64,000 nt of DNA, from the NCBI GenBank assembly GCA_009746045.1, contig RPFO01000594.1:85001-149000 (forward strand), in the 5' to 3' direction. Position numbers and translations under genes: made by a program. This document shows, in pieces, positions 42,266 through 53,268 of the stretch. Origin of the DNA: Mesostigma viride. Lineage: Eukaryota; Streptophyta; Mesostigmatophyceae; Mesostigmatales; Mesostigmataceae. The stretch's first letter is position 1. Each line of letters starts with the position of its first letter. The notes beneath the pieces are model-generated. The model ran no database searches and was not told the DNA's origin. It was given only the letters and a program-made list of their open reading frames with translations.

Positions 42266-45200
42266 ACCTGTCAGCAGGGGGTAGCCTGGTCAGGTCCTCA
42301 GCTAGTACCCCAAGCCCTGAAAAATTTTGTTTACCTGTTTTTGTCACTACTGTGGATGCTGCATCCTCTGCACCCCTGCGTGTGCGTCCTTTGATGTTTC
42401 TAAATGGTGGCCTTACCGTTCCTACTACCGTGGTAGACCCTTTTCTGCGTCCTCATGATATCCTCAATGTTTCTGTCCTCGTAGATAGTGGGGCTGCCAG
42501 CTCCTTTGTAAGTGAGGCCCTTGTTAGGAGACTAGGATTAGTATCTACCCCTCATGCCTCTCCAGTGACTGTACACTATGCTGATGGTCGCACCAGTCAC
42601 TCTCCTGGGACTGTATCCTTACCACTCCTCATTCAGGGTCGCCAGATTAAATTGGTGGCGACCATAGGTCCTATAACGACTGCGGATATATTGTTGGGCT
42701 TAGATTGGCATCAAGACCACAAAATCACTATTAATTATGACACTATGGTTATCTGGTTCCCTGACAATTCTTATTGGGTGCCTGAACGACACTATAAGGT
42801 AGAAAATCTTTCCTTGGTGGATATTACTCCTCCGCCTCCTCCTCAGCCTCCTCCTAGGCGTAGTATATCTGATGTCATAATGACTAAAGATCAATTACGA
42901 GCAGAACTAAAGGAAAATGGATATTTATTATGTATGTTCCTCCAATTGGAAATACAAGAAATACCTATTAATAATGTGGGAATAGATCCTGATAAACCCA
43001 ATGCAATAGGAGTAGGGTTTGACAAAACGGAGTTAGCCCGCTACATGGCTGTTATTGATTCCTCTAAGGTCTTTGAAGAAAAGACCCCCTCATACCCTCC
43101 TCCGCGTCCTGTTTTGCATCGTGTTGTGATTAAAGATGGTGCTGTTCCTACGCACTCCCCTATGTATAGAATGGGCCCTACAGAGCTTAAAGAATTAAAG
43201 CAGATTCTCGTAGACCTTTTAGAGGCAGGTTTAATAGAACCCAGCAATTCCCCATATTCCGCTGGTGTTTTGCTAGTTCCTAAGCCAAATGGCAAGTTCC
43301 GCTTGGTTACTGATTATCGTAAATTGAATGACATTACTGTAAAATCTAAATACCCCTTGCCTAGAATAGACGATATTTTTAATAAAGTTAAGGGTTCCTC
43401 CTGTTTCACTGTCCTTGATTGCGCGGATGGGTTTTGGCAGTTGCGGATAGCTCCGGAGGATTGCCACAAAACTGCCTTTGCCACTCCTTTCGGACACTAC
43501 CAGTTTAGGGTTGCGGCAATGGGTTTATGCAATTCCCCTCCTCCTTCCAGATGCTTATGAATGACATCCTCAGACCCGTCATGGGTACCTCACACCTACC
43601 TCAAGTCTCCTCTGACCTCAAAGATCCCACTTTTTCCTCGGTTCAAATCTCTGAACATGATCGTTCTTGCGCACAAGCTTACCTAGACGATATCCTTATT
43701 TATTCCCCTGACTTCGAAACCCATCTCGTGGACCTCAAAAAGGTTCTAGATATTATGGCCGCTAATTCCTTGTGGGCTAGGCGAGCTAAAGTGCGGTCTG
43801 GTCGTAGTGTTCCCTTCCTCGGTCACGTCCTATCTGATAAAGGTGTTGCTACCGATCCTGATAAAACAAGGTCCATCCAGGATTGGCCAGTGCCTACGGA
43901 TGTCAAAAGTGTACGCAGTTTCCTCGGTCTTGCCTCCTATTACCGACGTTTTATTCCTCGGTTCGCGACTATCGCGGCTCCTATTAACCACCTGCTGAAG
44001 AAGGATATTCCTTTTGTTTGGGGCCTTGAGTGCCAACAAGCTTTTACAACCCTCAAGTCTCTTTTACTCTCGCCTCCGGTCCTCGTCTTGCCCGATACCT
44101 CACGACCATTTGTAGTAGCTACTGACGCTAGTAAGGTAGCGATTGGGGGTGTTCTCCTCCAAGACCAGGGTCATGGTTTGCAACCCATCGAATACATCTC
44201 TAGGACTATGTTACCTGCTGAACGCAACTACCCAGTTCATCAACAAGAGTTATTAGCTGTGGTATATTGCTGTCACTCTTGGCAACATTTCCTCAAAGGG
44301 GCCCAGTTCGATGTCTGTATCTGCGAACCTTGTGATGCTGACCCTTACCGGTTGATTATTCAAACCGACCATCGTCCTCTGATTCACCTCCTGTCACAAC
44401 CTAACCTCACTCCTCGGCAAGCGCGGTGGATGGAATTCCTTGCGCAATTCGCCCCATTTAAATTGCAATACGTCAAGGGCGTAGATAATATAGTCCCTGA
44501 TGCTTTATCCCGACGTCCTGACTACTCCTTTTTCGAGGATCTAGATGTCCTCACTACCACCCTCGTTCCTACTCCTCTTGGTGTTTTCCCCTATGGTGAC
44601 GTCCCTGATGACGGGCAGTATACCTACCTTTTCCATACCTCTGTCCGTTTTCCCGATCTCCTCTCCCATGTAGGCCTTTCTCTGCGGTGTGAGGGCACAC
44701 CTGTCACCTTGGGGGAGGGGGAGGATACTAATAAAATTATTTCTTGTCCCCTAAGTCATGTTTCCACTAGGGCTGGGAAGTCGTATGGTAATGTTGTTCC
44801 TTCTGGTCCACCCCTCCTTTTTGGTAAAGCTGTGGGTGACTTGTTCAAACCCTCTGTAGATACCTCGGTAGCCAATCCTACGTCGGATTTAGAGCGTCTC
44901 ATCAGTAGATTTACGGCCACTGAGCCGGAAGCCTTGACCGCAATCTCCTCACACCCTCAAAAATTTGGGAAGTACCCGTGCAAGTTTGTGGGTGGCTTCT
45001 TGTATGTGCTGTTAAAGGATGATCCTCCGCAATGGCGTTTGTATGTTCCTCCGATTTGCCGCTCCTCCTTGTTGTTTGAGTTACATGATCTAGCTGCTCA
45101 CCAGGGCGGGAAGCGTGTGCGGGATTTGGTAACCCGTTCATACTTCTGGCCCTCCCTCCTCAGTGATGTGGATGAATATGTTAGGACATGTCAGTCATGC

Positions 45201-46400
45201 CAGGAAATGAAACCTAGTAATGTGGGTCAGATAGCAGAACCTCGTACCCTCCCTGATCCTATAATGCCTTGGGATTCCATTATGATGGATTTTGTGGGTC
45301 CCTTTAAAAAGAATCCTAAAGGCAATGCGCAGATCCTCGTGTTTGTAGACCGCCTTACTAGACGTTGTCATCTTGTCCCTTGTCCCTTGGAGCTTACTGC
45401 TCGTGACTGTGCCCAGCTGTACCTTCAGAATGTTTATCGTTACCATGGGTTGAGCAGGCAGTTTATCTCTGATAAGGACAAGTTGTTTACCTCAGACTTT
45501 TGGACAGAGTTCTTTGCTGCTATTGGTACTAAAGTGACGTTTGGCACTGCGTACCATTCCTCCTCCTCACACCTAGTAGAGCGTTTAAATAGAGTGGTAG
45601 AAGAAGCCCTCAGACATTATGTAAATGGGTCTGGTAGTGACTGGGAAGATTACCTATGTTTGGTTGAATTTTCTTTGAACAACTGTCCTCAAGCTGCGCA
45701 TGGATTGACCCCTTTCTTCCTTGACACTGGTCGTCAACCCTTAACCCCCACCTCTCTTTTAGCTAGTCCTCTCCGTGATAAGGATACTGTGTCTCGTGAA
45801 ACGATTGCTGGTGTTCATGAATTGCTGTCTAAGATGAAAAACGCTCATGACCAGGCCATCGCAGGATACCACAAGGCACAGGCCAAATACTTAGATAGGC
45901 TGCGTTCCTCACTGGATAGAAGGGCCCCAGAGATAGAAGTAGGCGACCTCGTATTGGTAGAAGGCCCTCGTGTGGGGCGCTTCGCCCATAAGTTTGAGGC
46001 GGAGCTGAAGGTGAAGCTTAGGCCCGCTTTCCTTGGCCCTTTCCGTGTGCTTTCTAGAGTAGGCAATTTCCTCTATGAAATAGATATTCCCTCCTCTTGG
46101 CAGACCCACTCTCGCTCTTTCCATAGGAGTCAGCTCAAACTGTATCATCAGAGTACGTTTGCTGGTAGAGAGTTAGCTCCTGCTCCCTTGGAACATAACC
46201 CTGACACTGGTGAAGTAGAGGATGAGGTAGAGAGTATCGTGGCCCACAGAGATGTAAAAAGGGGCCGCGGTACTCAACGCCAGTACAAGGTTAAGTGGTT
46301 GTATGCCCGTGGGGAGGTAGATAGAGTATGGTACTCCGAGTCGGAGTTAGATGGGTGTAGTCGCCTCTTGAGGGAGTACAAAAACCTGCACCATCTCTAG
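42260..46400 (+). pseudogene. Element 2 pol (protease, RT, RNase H, integrase, chromodomain) with one frame break
   Basis: Polyprotein in two frames: up to 43560, then from about 43527. Compared with element 1 one base is missing near 43545, between FRVAAMGLCNSP and SFQMLMN, upstream of the RT catalytic AYLDDILIY (43679-). Domains: protease VLVDSGAASSFV (42478-42515); RT YRKLNDITVKSKYPLPRIDD, VLDCADGFWQL; RNase H TDASKVAIGGVLL (44120) and TDHRPL; integrase zinc finger (HDLAAH ... CQSCQ, about 45088-45205); catalytic D (45288), D (45471 region) and E (45577 region); chromodomain VESIVAHRDVKRG...YKVKWLYAR...ELDGCSRLL (46230-46370). The C-terminal chromodomain marks a chromovirus. Confidence 0.93.
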
Positions 46401-48311
46401 TTGTTTGTCCTCCTTGCCTTATGTTCTTCCTTTTGTGTATGGGGCGGATGGTTGTCCCCCCCCTCCACAGCCTTCATGGCGACGCTTACTCCTCACGAGG
46501 AGCGCCTGGCTGCTCCTCCGTCTCCAGATCCTCAGTTATTCCACGAGGTGCTCCCAGGCCGATGGGTCTCGCGGAGCTGCTTCCCGGGCGGCCGCGTGCA
46601 TGCGGCCCTCACGCCTGACCGAGCGGCCTTAGTCCGGACAGCGCTGTGCGGTATTTCGTGGCATGCCTCCGACCCTCTGGGCCAACATCTAGCTGTGCAT
46701 AGCTTCGATGACGCTGGCCGTTGTGTCCTCGGGTGTGGCTCACGCTGTCCTGCGCTTGCACAGATAGAGGCCGTGCTGCAGGGCCCGCGCATTTTTTCAT
46801 ACCTATCGACTCCGGATGGGCGTGCGCGCATTAGGGATATTTTTCCCTGGCTTCCGGCTGAGGGGGATGCGGAGCTCGATGAGTTCCCTTGTGACCTCGT
46901 GAGGGCTGTTGAATTCATGGAGCGTGAAGATGAGGCAACCTCAGCTCCACCAGCCGTGGCTGCGGAGGTTCTAGCTTCCATGCCCCTCACGGATCTTCCT
47001 CCGGACCTCGGGCGGCCGGGTTCCTCTGGTCCAGGGTCGTCGGTGACGGTCTCCTCGGTTGCAGAGTCTCTTCCTCCGCCTGTTGACCCTGCTGTCGCCA
47101 GTCTCTCGACCGTCGTCGTGGAGATGCAAGCGCAATTCCAGGCGTTGTTGTCGGCATTCACTGCATTCACCGCGGCACCTCCGTCTGCGGTTCCCGCTCA
47201 GCCAGCCGTCGAGCCTCCGTCCGTGGTGTCCTCCGTCGCGCCTGTTCGACCGGCTGTCGGACCTGTGTCCGTGGCGTCCTCCGTTGCGCCTGTTCAACCG
47301 GTCGCCCACCTTCCGCCAGTGGAGCCCTCCGTCACACCTGTCCAGCCGGTCGCTGTCGCTCCGTCTGTGGAGCCCTCCGTCACGCCTGTTCAGCCGGCGG
47401 CTGTCGCTCCGTCTGTGGAGCCCTCCGTCACGCCTGTTCAGCCGGCCGCTGTCGCTCTGTCCGTGGCGGCCGCCGCCGCGCCTGCTCAGCCGACCGAGCC
47501 TCAGCGTCATCCAGATTTGGGCAAGGCGTCGACGGGCAAGTGGGTGTTTGACACTACCGAGGATGCGTATGATTCGGCCATGGGTGATTGGACCTCCGCC
47601 CGACCGGCCACAACGTTTTCCCCTGTCGCCACTTCCGCCGCCACCGCCTCTTCTGTCGCGCCCGCCTCCGCCGTCGTCCACCGACCGCGCGTTGCTCCTG
47701 TTGCGGCGTCCTCGGCTTCGGTCACGCGTGTCAGTGAGGTAGAGTTCCGGCATGTCAGGGCGGTAGAACTGCTCAGTGTGTTGTCCGCCGCGGACCGTGA
47801 GCGTTTTCCGACAGTGGCCCATCTAGATCCGCAGGTGTCCGATGTTGCGGTCGCTGGACTGGCCATGTCCGCCGCCCTCTGTCGGGCTGTGGCTCTCCCT
47901 CGTGTGGCCAGTGTAGTTACCAACACGGTGTCATCGTCTCAGTTTTGCTACGCCTCCTCGTTACCTCAGGAGATGAACCTCCCACTAGAGACGGATAGGC
48001 CTCCGTTTAATATGGTGGTGCTGGCCGATCCGTTGTTTGATGGTGAGGTGCGGGCGCAGAGGGTCATATATCGTTGGGCGCGGGCTGCTAACGATCCTTG
48101 CTATACCTATGGTGATGTCCAGTGGGCGTATCCTCAGCCCCTGTGGATCATGCCCTCGGATGCCATGTACTTCAGTCGTCCTGTCCCTGCGGGTGCTCTC
48201 TACTCCCTACGCATCCAGCCGGGCCTGCAGTGGGATGCTTGTCGCCCTGCGCCCCTTCCGGGTCAGGGGCTGGATGAGCCTGGGTTCCAGCCTCCGCGTA
48301 CGACGGGTACC

Positions 48312-48319
48312 CACCTGTC
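48312..48319. other. hAT target duplication CACCTGTC (left)
   Basis: Exact 8-bp match to 49854-49861. Eight-bp duplications are the hallmark of the hAT superfamily. Confidence 0.9.
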
Positions 48320-48607
48320 CCGGGTTGGCAAATACGGGTACGGGGTATAATACGCGGACCTAAAATACGCGTATTATACGTGGGGGGTGTAAAATACGTG
48401 GAGGTAAAATACGCGACAGTTTTTGTGGTCCAATTGTCAGTCACCCAATTAGCACGCTCCTTGATGATGGTCATGCAGTTATTGCAACTGAAATTGGTGT
48501 ATATGCTTATTTATTAACATCTTCCATTTAATTATGCCCTGGAATCCTATCTGATTATGATTTGTTAAATGCAGGGGGGAGCAGGCTGCAACGGGAATAG
48601 TAAGGAA

Positions 48608-49219
48608 TCAATTAATAAATTGATTGTAAGGAAAGCCATCCACTATATAATGCATGAGAGAACATAAGACACAACTCCGAGAAGGAGGGGTGGCGTGCCC
48701 TCCTTTGTACTGGATCATGCCGGCCACCATCTGCTTGAAAGAGGCGCTCTCAGCCGCATTGAAGGCAATGCCGTTCTCGATAAAAAATTCGGCAGCCAGC
48801 AGCTGGACACCTTTCTCGTCGACGGGAACCAGCCATTTGGTGATGCTCAGCTGGCCTTTGCTGGGAACCGACGACAAGTCATGATCAGCCGGCGCAGCCC
48901 CTCCCATCTCCGCCATTGCCCTGTTCAAATTGTGCTGCTTCTTGGCGTCTGACTTCTGCAACTTGTTGTTAGCAATCCTGAGAAACCTGCTCCGGATATT
49001 CGGTGGAATTTCGTCGCAGGGTAACATCCCTTCCCCTGCGATTCCGGCAAAGTGTGCACGGACTCGGAATACGCTGATTGGCCCCGCCTTGTAGGAGAAG
49101 TTCTTGTTGCAAAATGAGCAGAACATCCTCGACACATACTGCGTTGTGTTACTAACAGCATCTGTGACTGCTTCTTTCTTCTCGACAACGAAATCCCATT
49201 CAGGCCCTTTCTTCGGCAT
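48608..49219 (-). pseudogene. hAT transposase N-terminal fragment with BED zinc finger
   Basis: ATG at 49219 (MPKKGPEWDF). CSFCNKNF, then VRAHFAGIAGEGMLPCDEIP, is the hAT-type BED finger (Cys-x2-Cys ... His ... Cys). Further on, LLAAEFFIENGIAFNAAESASFKQMV and HATPPSR match the conserved hAT region after the finger. The frame then ends, with no DDE catalytic domain or C-terminal dimerisation domain. The product could at most bind DNA. Confidence 0.85.
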
Positions 49220-49344
49220 GGCTGCAAATCGAAAATGGCTGCACACTATCGCACAGTCGCACTGGCCTCGTCGTCGCTATATTGCATTACACCGTCAGTA
49301 GCACAGCTGGCATTTGCTGGCATTATGCGTTATGTATGTACCTA

Positions 49345-49570
49345 CAGTCATTCACGCCTTAAGTTGGGTTGGCTTAAGTTGGGTTCACGCCTTAAGTTGG
49401 GTCGAATAGGATTTCGGCATTCCGAGTTAAAAGTAGTTCAGAATAGTATGTTTAAGTATCTTTAGTTCAAATTAGTATAATTTAGTAGAATCATTCACGC
49501 CTTGGGTTCACGCCTTAAGTTGGGTTGACCCCTCAAAAACCTCGAACCCAACTTAAGGCGTGAATGACTG
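49345..49570. mobile_element. mariner/Tc1-type MITE, copy 1 (226 bp)
   Basis: Inverted ends CAGTCATTCACGCCTTAAGT with TA on both sides (49343-49344, 49571-49572). Internal direct copies of cacgccttaagttgggt lie at each end. It is homologous to copy 2 at 54028-54258 and is nested inside the hAT element. Confidence 0.9.
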
Positions 49571-49853
49571 TAGTCCTAGCTGTCTCCTACCGGCCAAAGA
49601 TTTTGCAAGGCTTGCGCTTTATGGAAAGAACTGTACGCATCTACTTCTAGTAGTAAAAATCTCAAACGTGCAGTGAACGCGCCGCGCCCAGAACCTGGGC
49701 ACCGCGCCAGTGCCCGCTGCCCGCTGGTACCCCCGAAAAATTCTAAGTCCAAACAGCGTATTCTGAAGTAAAGTACGCGTATATACGGCGGAGGCCTTCA
49801 GTGTACGTTTTCCCGTATTTTTGCGGCTCCGTACGGCGTACTGACCAACCCGG

Positions 49854-49861
49854 CACCTGTC
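49854..49861. other. hAT target duplication CACCTGTC (right)
   Basis: Matches 48312-48319. Confidence 0.9.
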
Positions 49862-50267
49862 GACTTACGGCTCCCGTCAGTGCTTGCGCCGCTGGCAGGG
49901 TCGTGAGATTCGGCACGTGCGTCTGTGGCCCGGCAACGTGGAACGTTTCCTGGATTTGTTTTTCACCTCCGTTGCTCGTGGTGAGCTGGTCTTCCATCGG
50001 TTCCTCCTGCGCGCCCTCCTTCTGCTGTCGGCAGAGCCCTTCGTGCGACAGTTTCAGTGTGGGTTCCTTGACTGGGCCCGTGGACAGGTGGTCCTGACAC
50101 AGCATCGTTACTACTGGGCTTTCCTCGGCATGTATCCTGATGGCGTCTGGGAGGATGTGTTCCTCCATGTAGACAGGCATGATAACCCTGCTGATGTTGC
50201 TCATCACCGGGCGTACCTGGATGTGCTTTTGGCCACCCGTGGTACTTTTCAGGCTACTGGTGTGTAG

Positions 50268-50629
50268 ACAGAGGGCTCTAGGCCCGACCTGAGGGTGTTG
50301 TCCCTCCGGTATATAGAGTCGCCCTCATATTCTGGCCAGTTGATTGGTCGTTCTTGGTCCTTGGTACTGATTTGTTTACTCTGTGTGTCCTGCCCAGTGC
50401 CGTCCCCCCCCGGCAAGGACTCTGTTCCAGGCAGTTAGGGGAACCTCCCACCAGGCTTGGTGCTGGCTAACCCTACACCACCCGGCGTGGTGGTGGAGAC
50501 CGAGTTAACATGTTGGTGCTTTGTACCTTGGATGGCCTGTCGATTGTGTTAGGCTTTGTTGGGTGCTTTAGATCCTCCTTCTCCTTTGGTTTCCTCCGTG
50601 TACGTAGGGCGAGGGCTCCCTACCTTTGT
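50268..50629 (+). other. Element 2 3' untranslated region
   Basis: Non-coding stretch between ORF3 and the polypurine tract. Element 1 has a matching stretch at 25525-25884 (inverse), sharing the tatcgattg, ttggtgctgg and accacgccgggtggtg type words. Confidence 0.6.
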
Positions 50630-50639
50630 GGGGGGGAGG
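50630..50639 (+). promoter_or_regulatory. Element 2 polypurine tract GGGGGGGAGG
   Basis: Immediately precedes the 3' LTR TGTTACG, as expected for second-strand priming. Confidence 0.85.
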
Positions 50640-51211
50640 TGTTACGTCGCGTAACTTTTGTTGTTGTTACGGACGTAAATTAGGTCCTTTGTGCCTCAGC
50701 CATTTCGAGACAGTCCGTTGACTTTCCTAAGCTTACGTGTAGTTAGGACCTTTTTGGCCGGTTGGTACCGGGCCTTGTGACGTGGCAATCGTACAGTAGG
50801 GCACTTGGTGCAGTCGCGCCGCGCTGCGTACTTTAGTAGTGGTCCTTTATCCTCCGTTTGAACCTTGTGGACATGCGTTGGTCCTGTAGGCGAGGGTCGG
50901 TGTCGGCCCGAGCATACACGCATGTCGGCGATCATTTATGCAGCGGTTGTCCTTCGTGAATCGCACTCGGCGTGTATTATGGAATTGTAATACATCGTTT
51001 TGGGTCGTGAGTTTACCAGTGTTTACTTCGTAGTGTCCCGGCATTATTTGGTATATGGCGTACAGTAACCGCATGTATCGGAATGCATTGAGAGCAGAGT
51101 CGTCGCGTCCTAGGTCTTATAGCCAATACAGCTCCTCATCGCTAGGTACCCTCACTAGTTTAGGTAAGGTTAGGCGCGGGGTTTGGGATCGAGTAGATCC
51201 TGGGCGTAACA
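50640..51211 (+). repeat. Element 2 3' LTR
   Basis: 572 bp, nearly identical to 38790-39361. Confidence 0.95.
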
Positions 51212-51216
51212 ATTCC
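51212..51216. other. Ty3 element 2 target duplication ATTCC (right)
   Basis: Matches 38785-38789. Confidence 0.9.
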
Positions 51217-51960
51217 CAGGGACATGCAGAAATGCCGGAGCCTCTAGGAGATGAGATCGGCAACAGGGTAGCAATGCATCTGCCTCGGTATGCAGGGCTT
51301 GCCTGTTGCCGCATCCGCGCAGGTGAGCTGGGCGCTGGTCCGGATGCTTAGTCCAACAGGTGGTGGCGTCGTGACCTGGCTTGTCACAGACTGGGCAGGG
51401 CGGCCCACGGCCACGCCCATCGCCCGCGTCACCACCACGACCACCAAGGGGGGGAGGCCCGCGCCCCCCGCGCCCGCCACGCCGGCCCCCGCTGCTGCCG
51501 GCGTTGCCGTTGCCGGTGTACATGTAGGCGGGACTTGCGCTGCCGGGGCTGCCGTGCCCGCGGGCGCTTGAGTGACCGCCCTTGCTGCCGTGCCGGGGAC
51601 CACGCCCCCGGCCAGGGGTATGGTATGCATGAGCAGAGTCAGCAGGGGAAGAGACGCCACCCTTGAGGATGTCCTCCACCTCCATGAGTTGCTGGCGCAC
51701 AACAGGGTGGCTCGCATCGTCATCAATGCGAAGAGCGACGAGGGCCGGCCGGTATTCTACACGGAGGCCGGCCAGGACAGCGGCAACGAAGTCCGCTTTC
51801 TGAGAACGCCACACCTGCAACCCGCAGCTCGGCGGCGAGGAGCTCGGCGCGATCGGTGAAATACTGCGGGATGGACGTCTCGCCGGAAGACTGCTCGATC
51901 CGGACCATCTGCCGACATAGACGTGCCATCCGCCGGCCGGGACTGACTGGGTGAGCTTGG
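51217..51960 (-). pseudogene. Ty1/copia gag fragment, split by Ty3 element 2
   Basis: Minus-strand frames (one frameshift near 51790) with MARLCRQMVRIEQSSGETSI, FTDRAELLAAELRVAG, VAAVLAGLRVEYRPALVAL and MEVEDIL, the helical pattern of copia-type gag (UBN2 class). A Gly/Arg-rich stretch and the zinc knuckle CPVCDKPGHDATTCW (CX2CX4HX4C, near 51385) follow. No copia pol is present. The 3' end lies beyond element 2, at 38746-38789. Confidence 0.75.
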
Positions 51961-52236
51961 GCTGCTCGTATGTTTGAATCAGCTTGGCCAATACCAAGAT
52001 GCAGCCCCCGTGTTGGTCGTCAGGCAGGGTGGTCAGTAAGTATCGATACTTCTGACACAGCCGCACAACTTGGGAGCCAGGCGCGGCGCTTCTAATGGTC
52101 ATACGGGAGCTTACTAGGGGAGCTTGTAAGGGAGCTGCCCAGCCATGGCCCAGCAACAAGAAGCACCTTGGCGGGAGAGCGGCGTTTCAAATGGACTCCC
52201 TTCTCTATGCCGCCGGGCTGTGCCGCTGTTGCCGTC

Positions 52237-52366
52237 GGCAACCGATTGCTCAACGTTGTACATACTTACTGTTCGCGGTTCGATTGCTCAACGTTGTACA
52301 TACTTACTGTTCGCGGTTTATTAGCCGCGAACAGTAAGTATGTACAACGTTGAGCAATCGGTTGCC
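52237..52366. repeat. 42-bp inverted repeat enclosing a further direct copy
   Basis: A segment including cgattgctcaacgttgtaca occurs at 52243-52280, again directly at 52281-52318, and in inverse at 52325-52361. The outer arms, 52237-52278 and 52325-52366, are perfect inverse complements of 42 bp. It can form a long hairpin. Confidence 0.92.
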
Positions 52367-53268
52367 AACGGGCAATAAATATCAAGGTAGGGATTCATAC
52401 AGTATCCAGGGATTCATCAATACAGTAAATGGACTTGCAGTAGTGATTTTTTTTCGGCGTGGCGCCAGCCTGCACCGCCTGGCTCAGCCTGGTCTGGACG
52501 CTCCTGCAGGATCTATGTGCCAACGACGGACGATCTTCTGGGAATACCTTCCGGCCAAAAAGATAGACGACAGCAGGGGGGGTGGAAAAAACAAAAATAT
52601 CAGACACCATGCTGAAAATTTCCAAAAGTTGGCCCTTTGACCCTACCTACCTAGCACGTAGACGCTATACCTAGCAAAACCCTGAGGTCCCGAGGGTTAT
52701 AGGGGTCGACCTAGGGAGCAAAATGATCAGCTCCGCGAGCTCTACCGTTTGAGCATATTGGTGTATGGGAAAATTCCGGTTTTCCAAAATGGGTCGTTGG
52801 CCGGCGCGACGCGATACTGGCACAGCACGGCGCTGGATAGCCGAAGCCTTGTAGTGGTGGCAGACGGCGGCATACTTCCGTGCCTAGGGGCAGCACCATC
52901 TTGCGGGCAACCCCCCCCCCCTCTATGGTACCTGCCAAAATTTTGACTGCAGATTTGGGTTCAGCTCGCCAAGTGCTATCAGTTTGTCCGTCAAACCGTT
53001 TCAAAATTCCGACCATAGAGGGAGCTAGCAGAAAATCCAAGTGTTTTGTTGTAAAAAACCCATATCGGCCCGGCACCCTACCTACCTACCCTTTAAGTTA
53101 ACGGTTTTTGAGGCTCTGTAACTTCTAACATAGAGACCCCCTGGGGTTGCGACCAGTGGCAAACATCAAAGAGACAACCAGCGCAGGCCAGAAATCGGGA
53201 GAATCCGGACCATGGTAGCTCGAGCCTGCCGTTATCTTTTCCATGCTTGTTTTCGCGAGATCTACTCG
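52367..53268. other. No gene recognised
   Basis: Short frames only. An inverse copy of about 53170-53240 (accagcgcaggccagaaatcg, then ccatggt and gctcgagcctgccgttatct) is found at about 56968-57060 on the other side of the TTL-like gene. Confidence 0.5.

Larger units (their letters stand above)
48320..49853 (-). mobile_element. Non-autonomous hAT DNA transposon, 1534 bp
   Basis: The ends CCGGGTTGG (48320-) and CCAACCCGG (-49853) form short imperfectly extended inverted repeats inside an 8-bp target duplication. Subterminal clusters of the word aatacg (left 48340-48415, right 49750-49840) fit hAT transposase binding sites. It encodes only the BED finger and N-terminal part of a transposase on the minus strand. 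A 226-bp TA-flanked MITE sits inside at 49345-49570. Confidence 0.88.
46476..50267 (+). pseudogene. Element 2 ORF3, unknown function, interrupted by hAT insertion
   Basis: ATG at 46476 (MATLTPHEER), 76 bases after pol. Coding segments 46476-48319 and 49862-50267 are collinear in frame when the hAT insert and one 8-bp duplication are discounted, giving about 750 residues. N-terminal block: LPGRWVSRS, DPLGQHL, CGSRCPALAQIEAVLQ, FSYLSTPDGRARIRDIFPWLP. The middle is Pro/Ala/Val/Ser-rich with four near-identical 17-residue repeats (PVQP...SVEPSVT, about 47310-47460). C-terminal block: PPFNMVVLADPLF, IYRWARAANDP, WPGNVERFLDLFF, CGFLDWARGQVVLTQHRYYW, DVFLHVDRHDN. It has no membrane segment beyond a weak N-terminal stretch upstream of the likely ATG. 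It is conserved in three elements; function unknown. Confidence 0.8.
38790..51211 (+). mobile_element. Ty3/gypsy chromovirus, element 2, full length 12.4 kb including a hAT insert
   Basis: Plus-strand LTR retrotransposon with 572-bp LTRs (two differences noticed) and ATTCC duplications. Contents: LTR, primer site, hybrid-binding-domain ORF (39889-40320), gag (40565-42265), pol (about 42241-46400 with one frame break in RT), ORF3 (46476-50267 interrupted by a 1534-bp hAT element), polypurine tract, LTR. It is the same family as element 1, with LTR ends of the same type. It integrated into a copia gag. Confidence 0.96.

Noticed and set aside
46971-47822. 283-codon Arg-rich minus frame
   Set aside because: Shadow of the Pro/Val-rich repeat region of element 2 ORF3.
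46401-50267. Envelope gene after pol
   Set aside because: No signal peptide plus transmembrane anchor in the conserved ORF; only a weak hydrophobic stretch precedes the likely ATG, and it is not shared with element 1.
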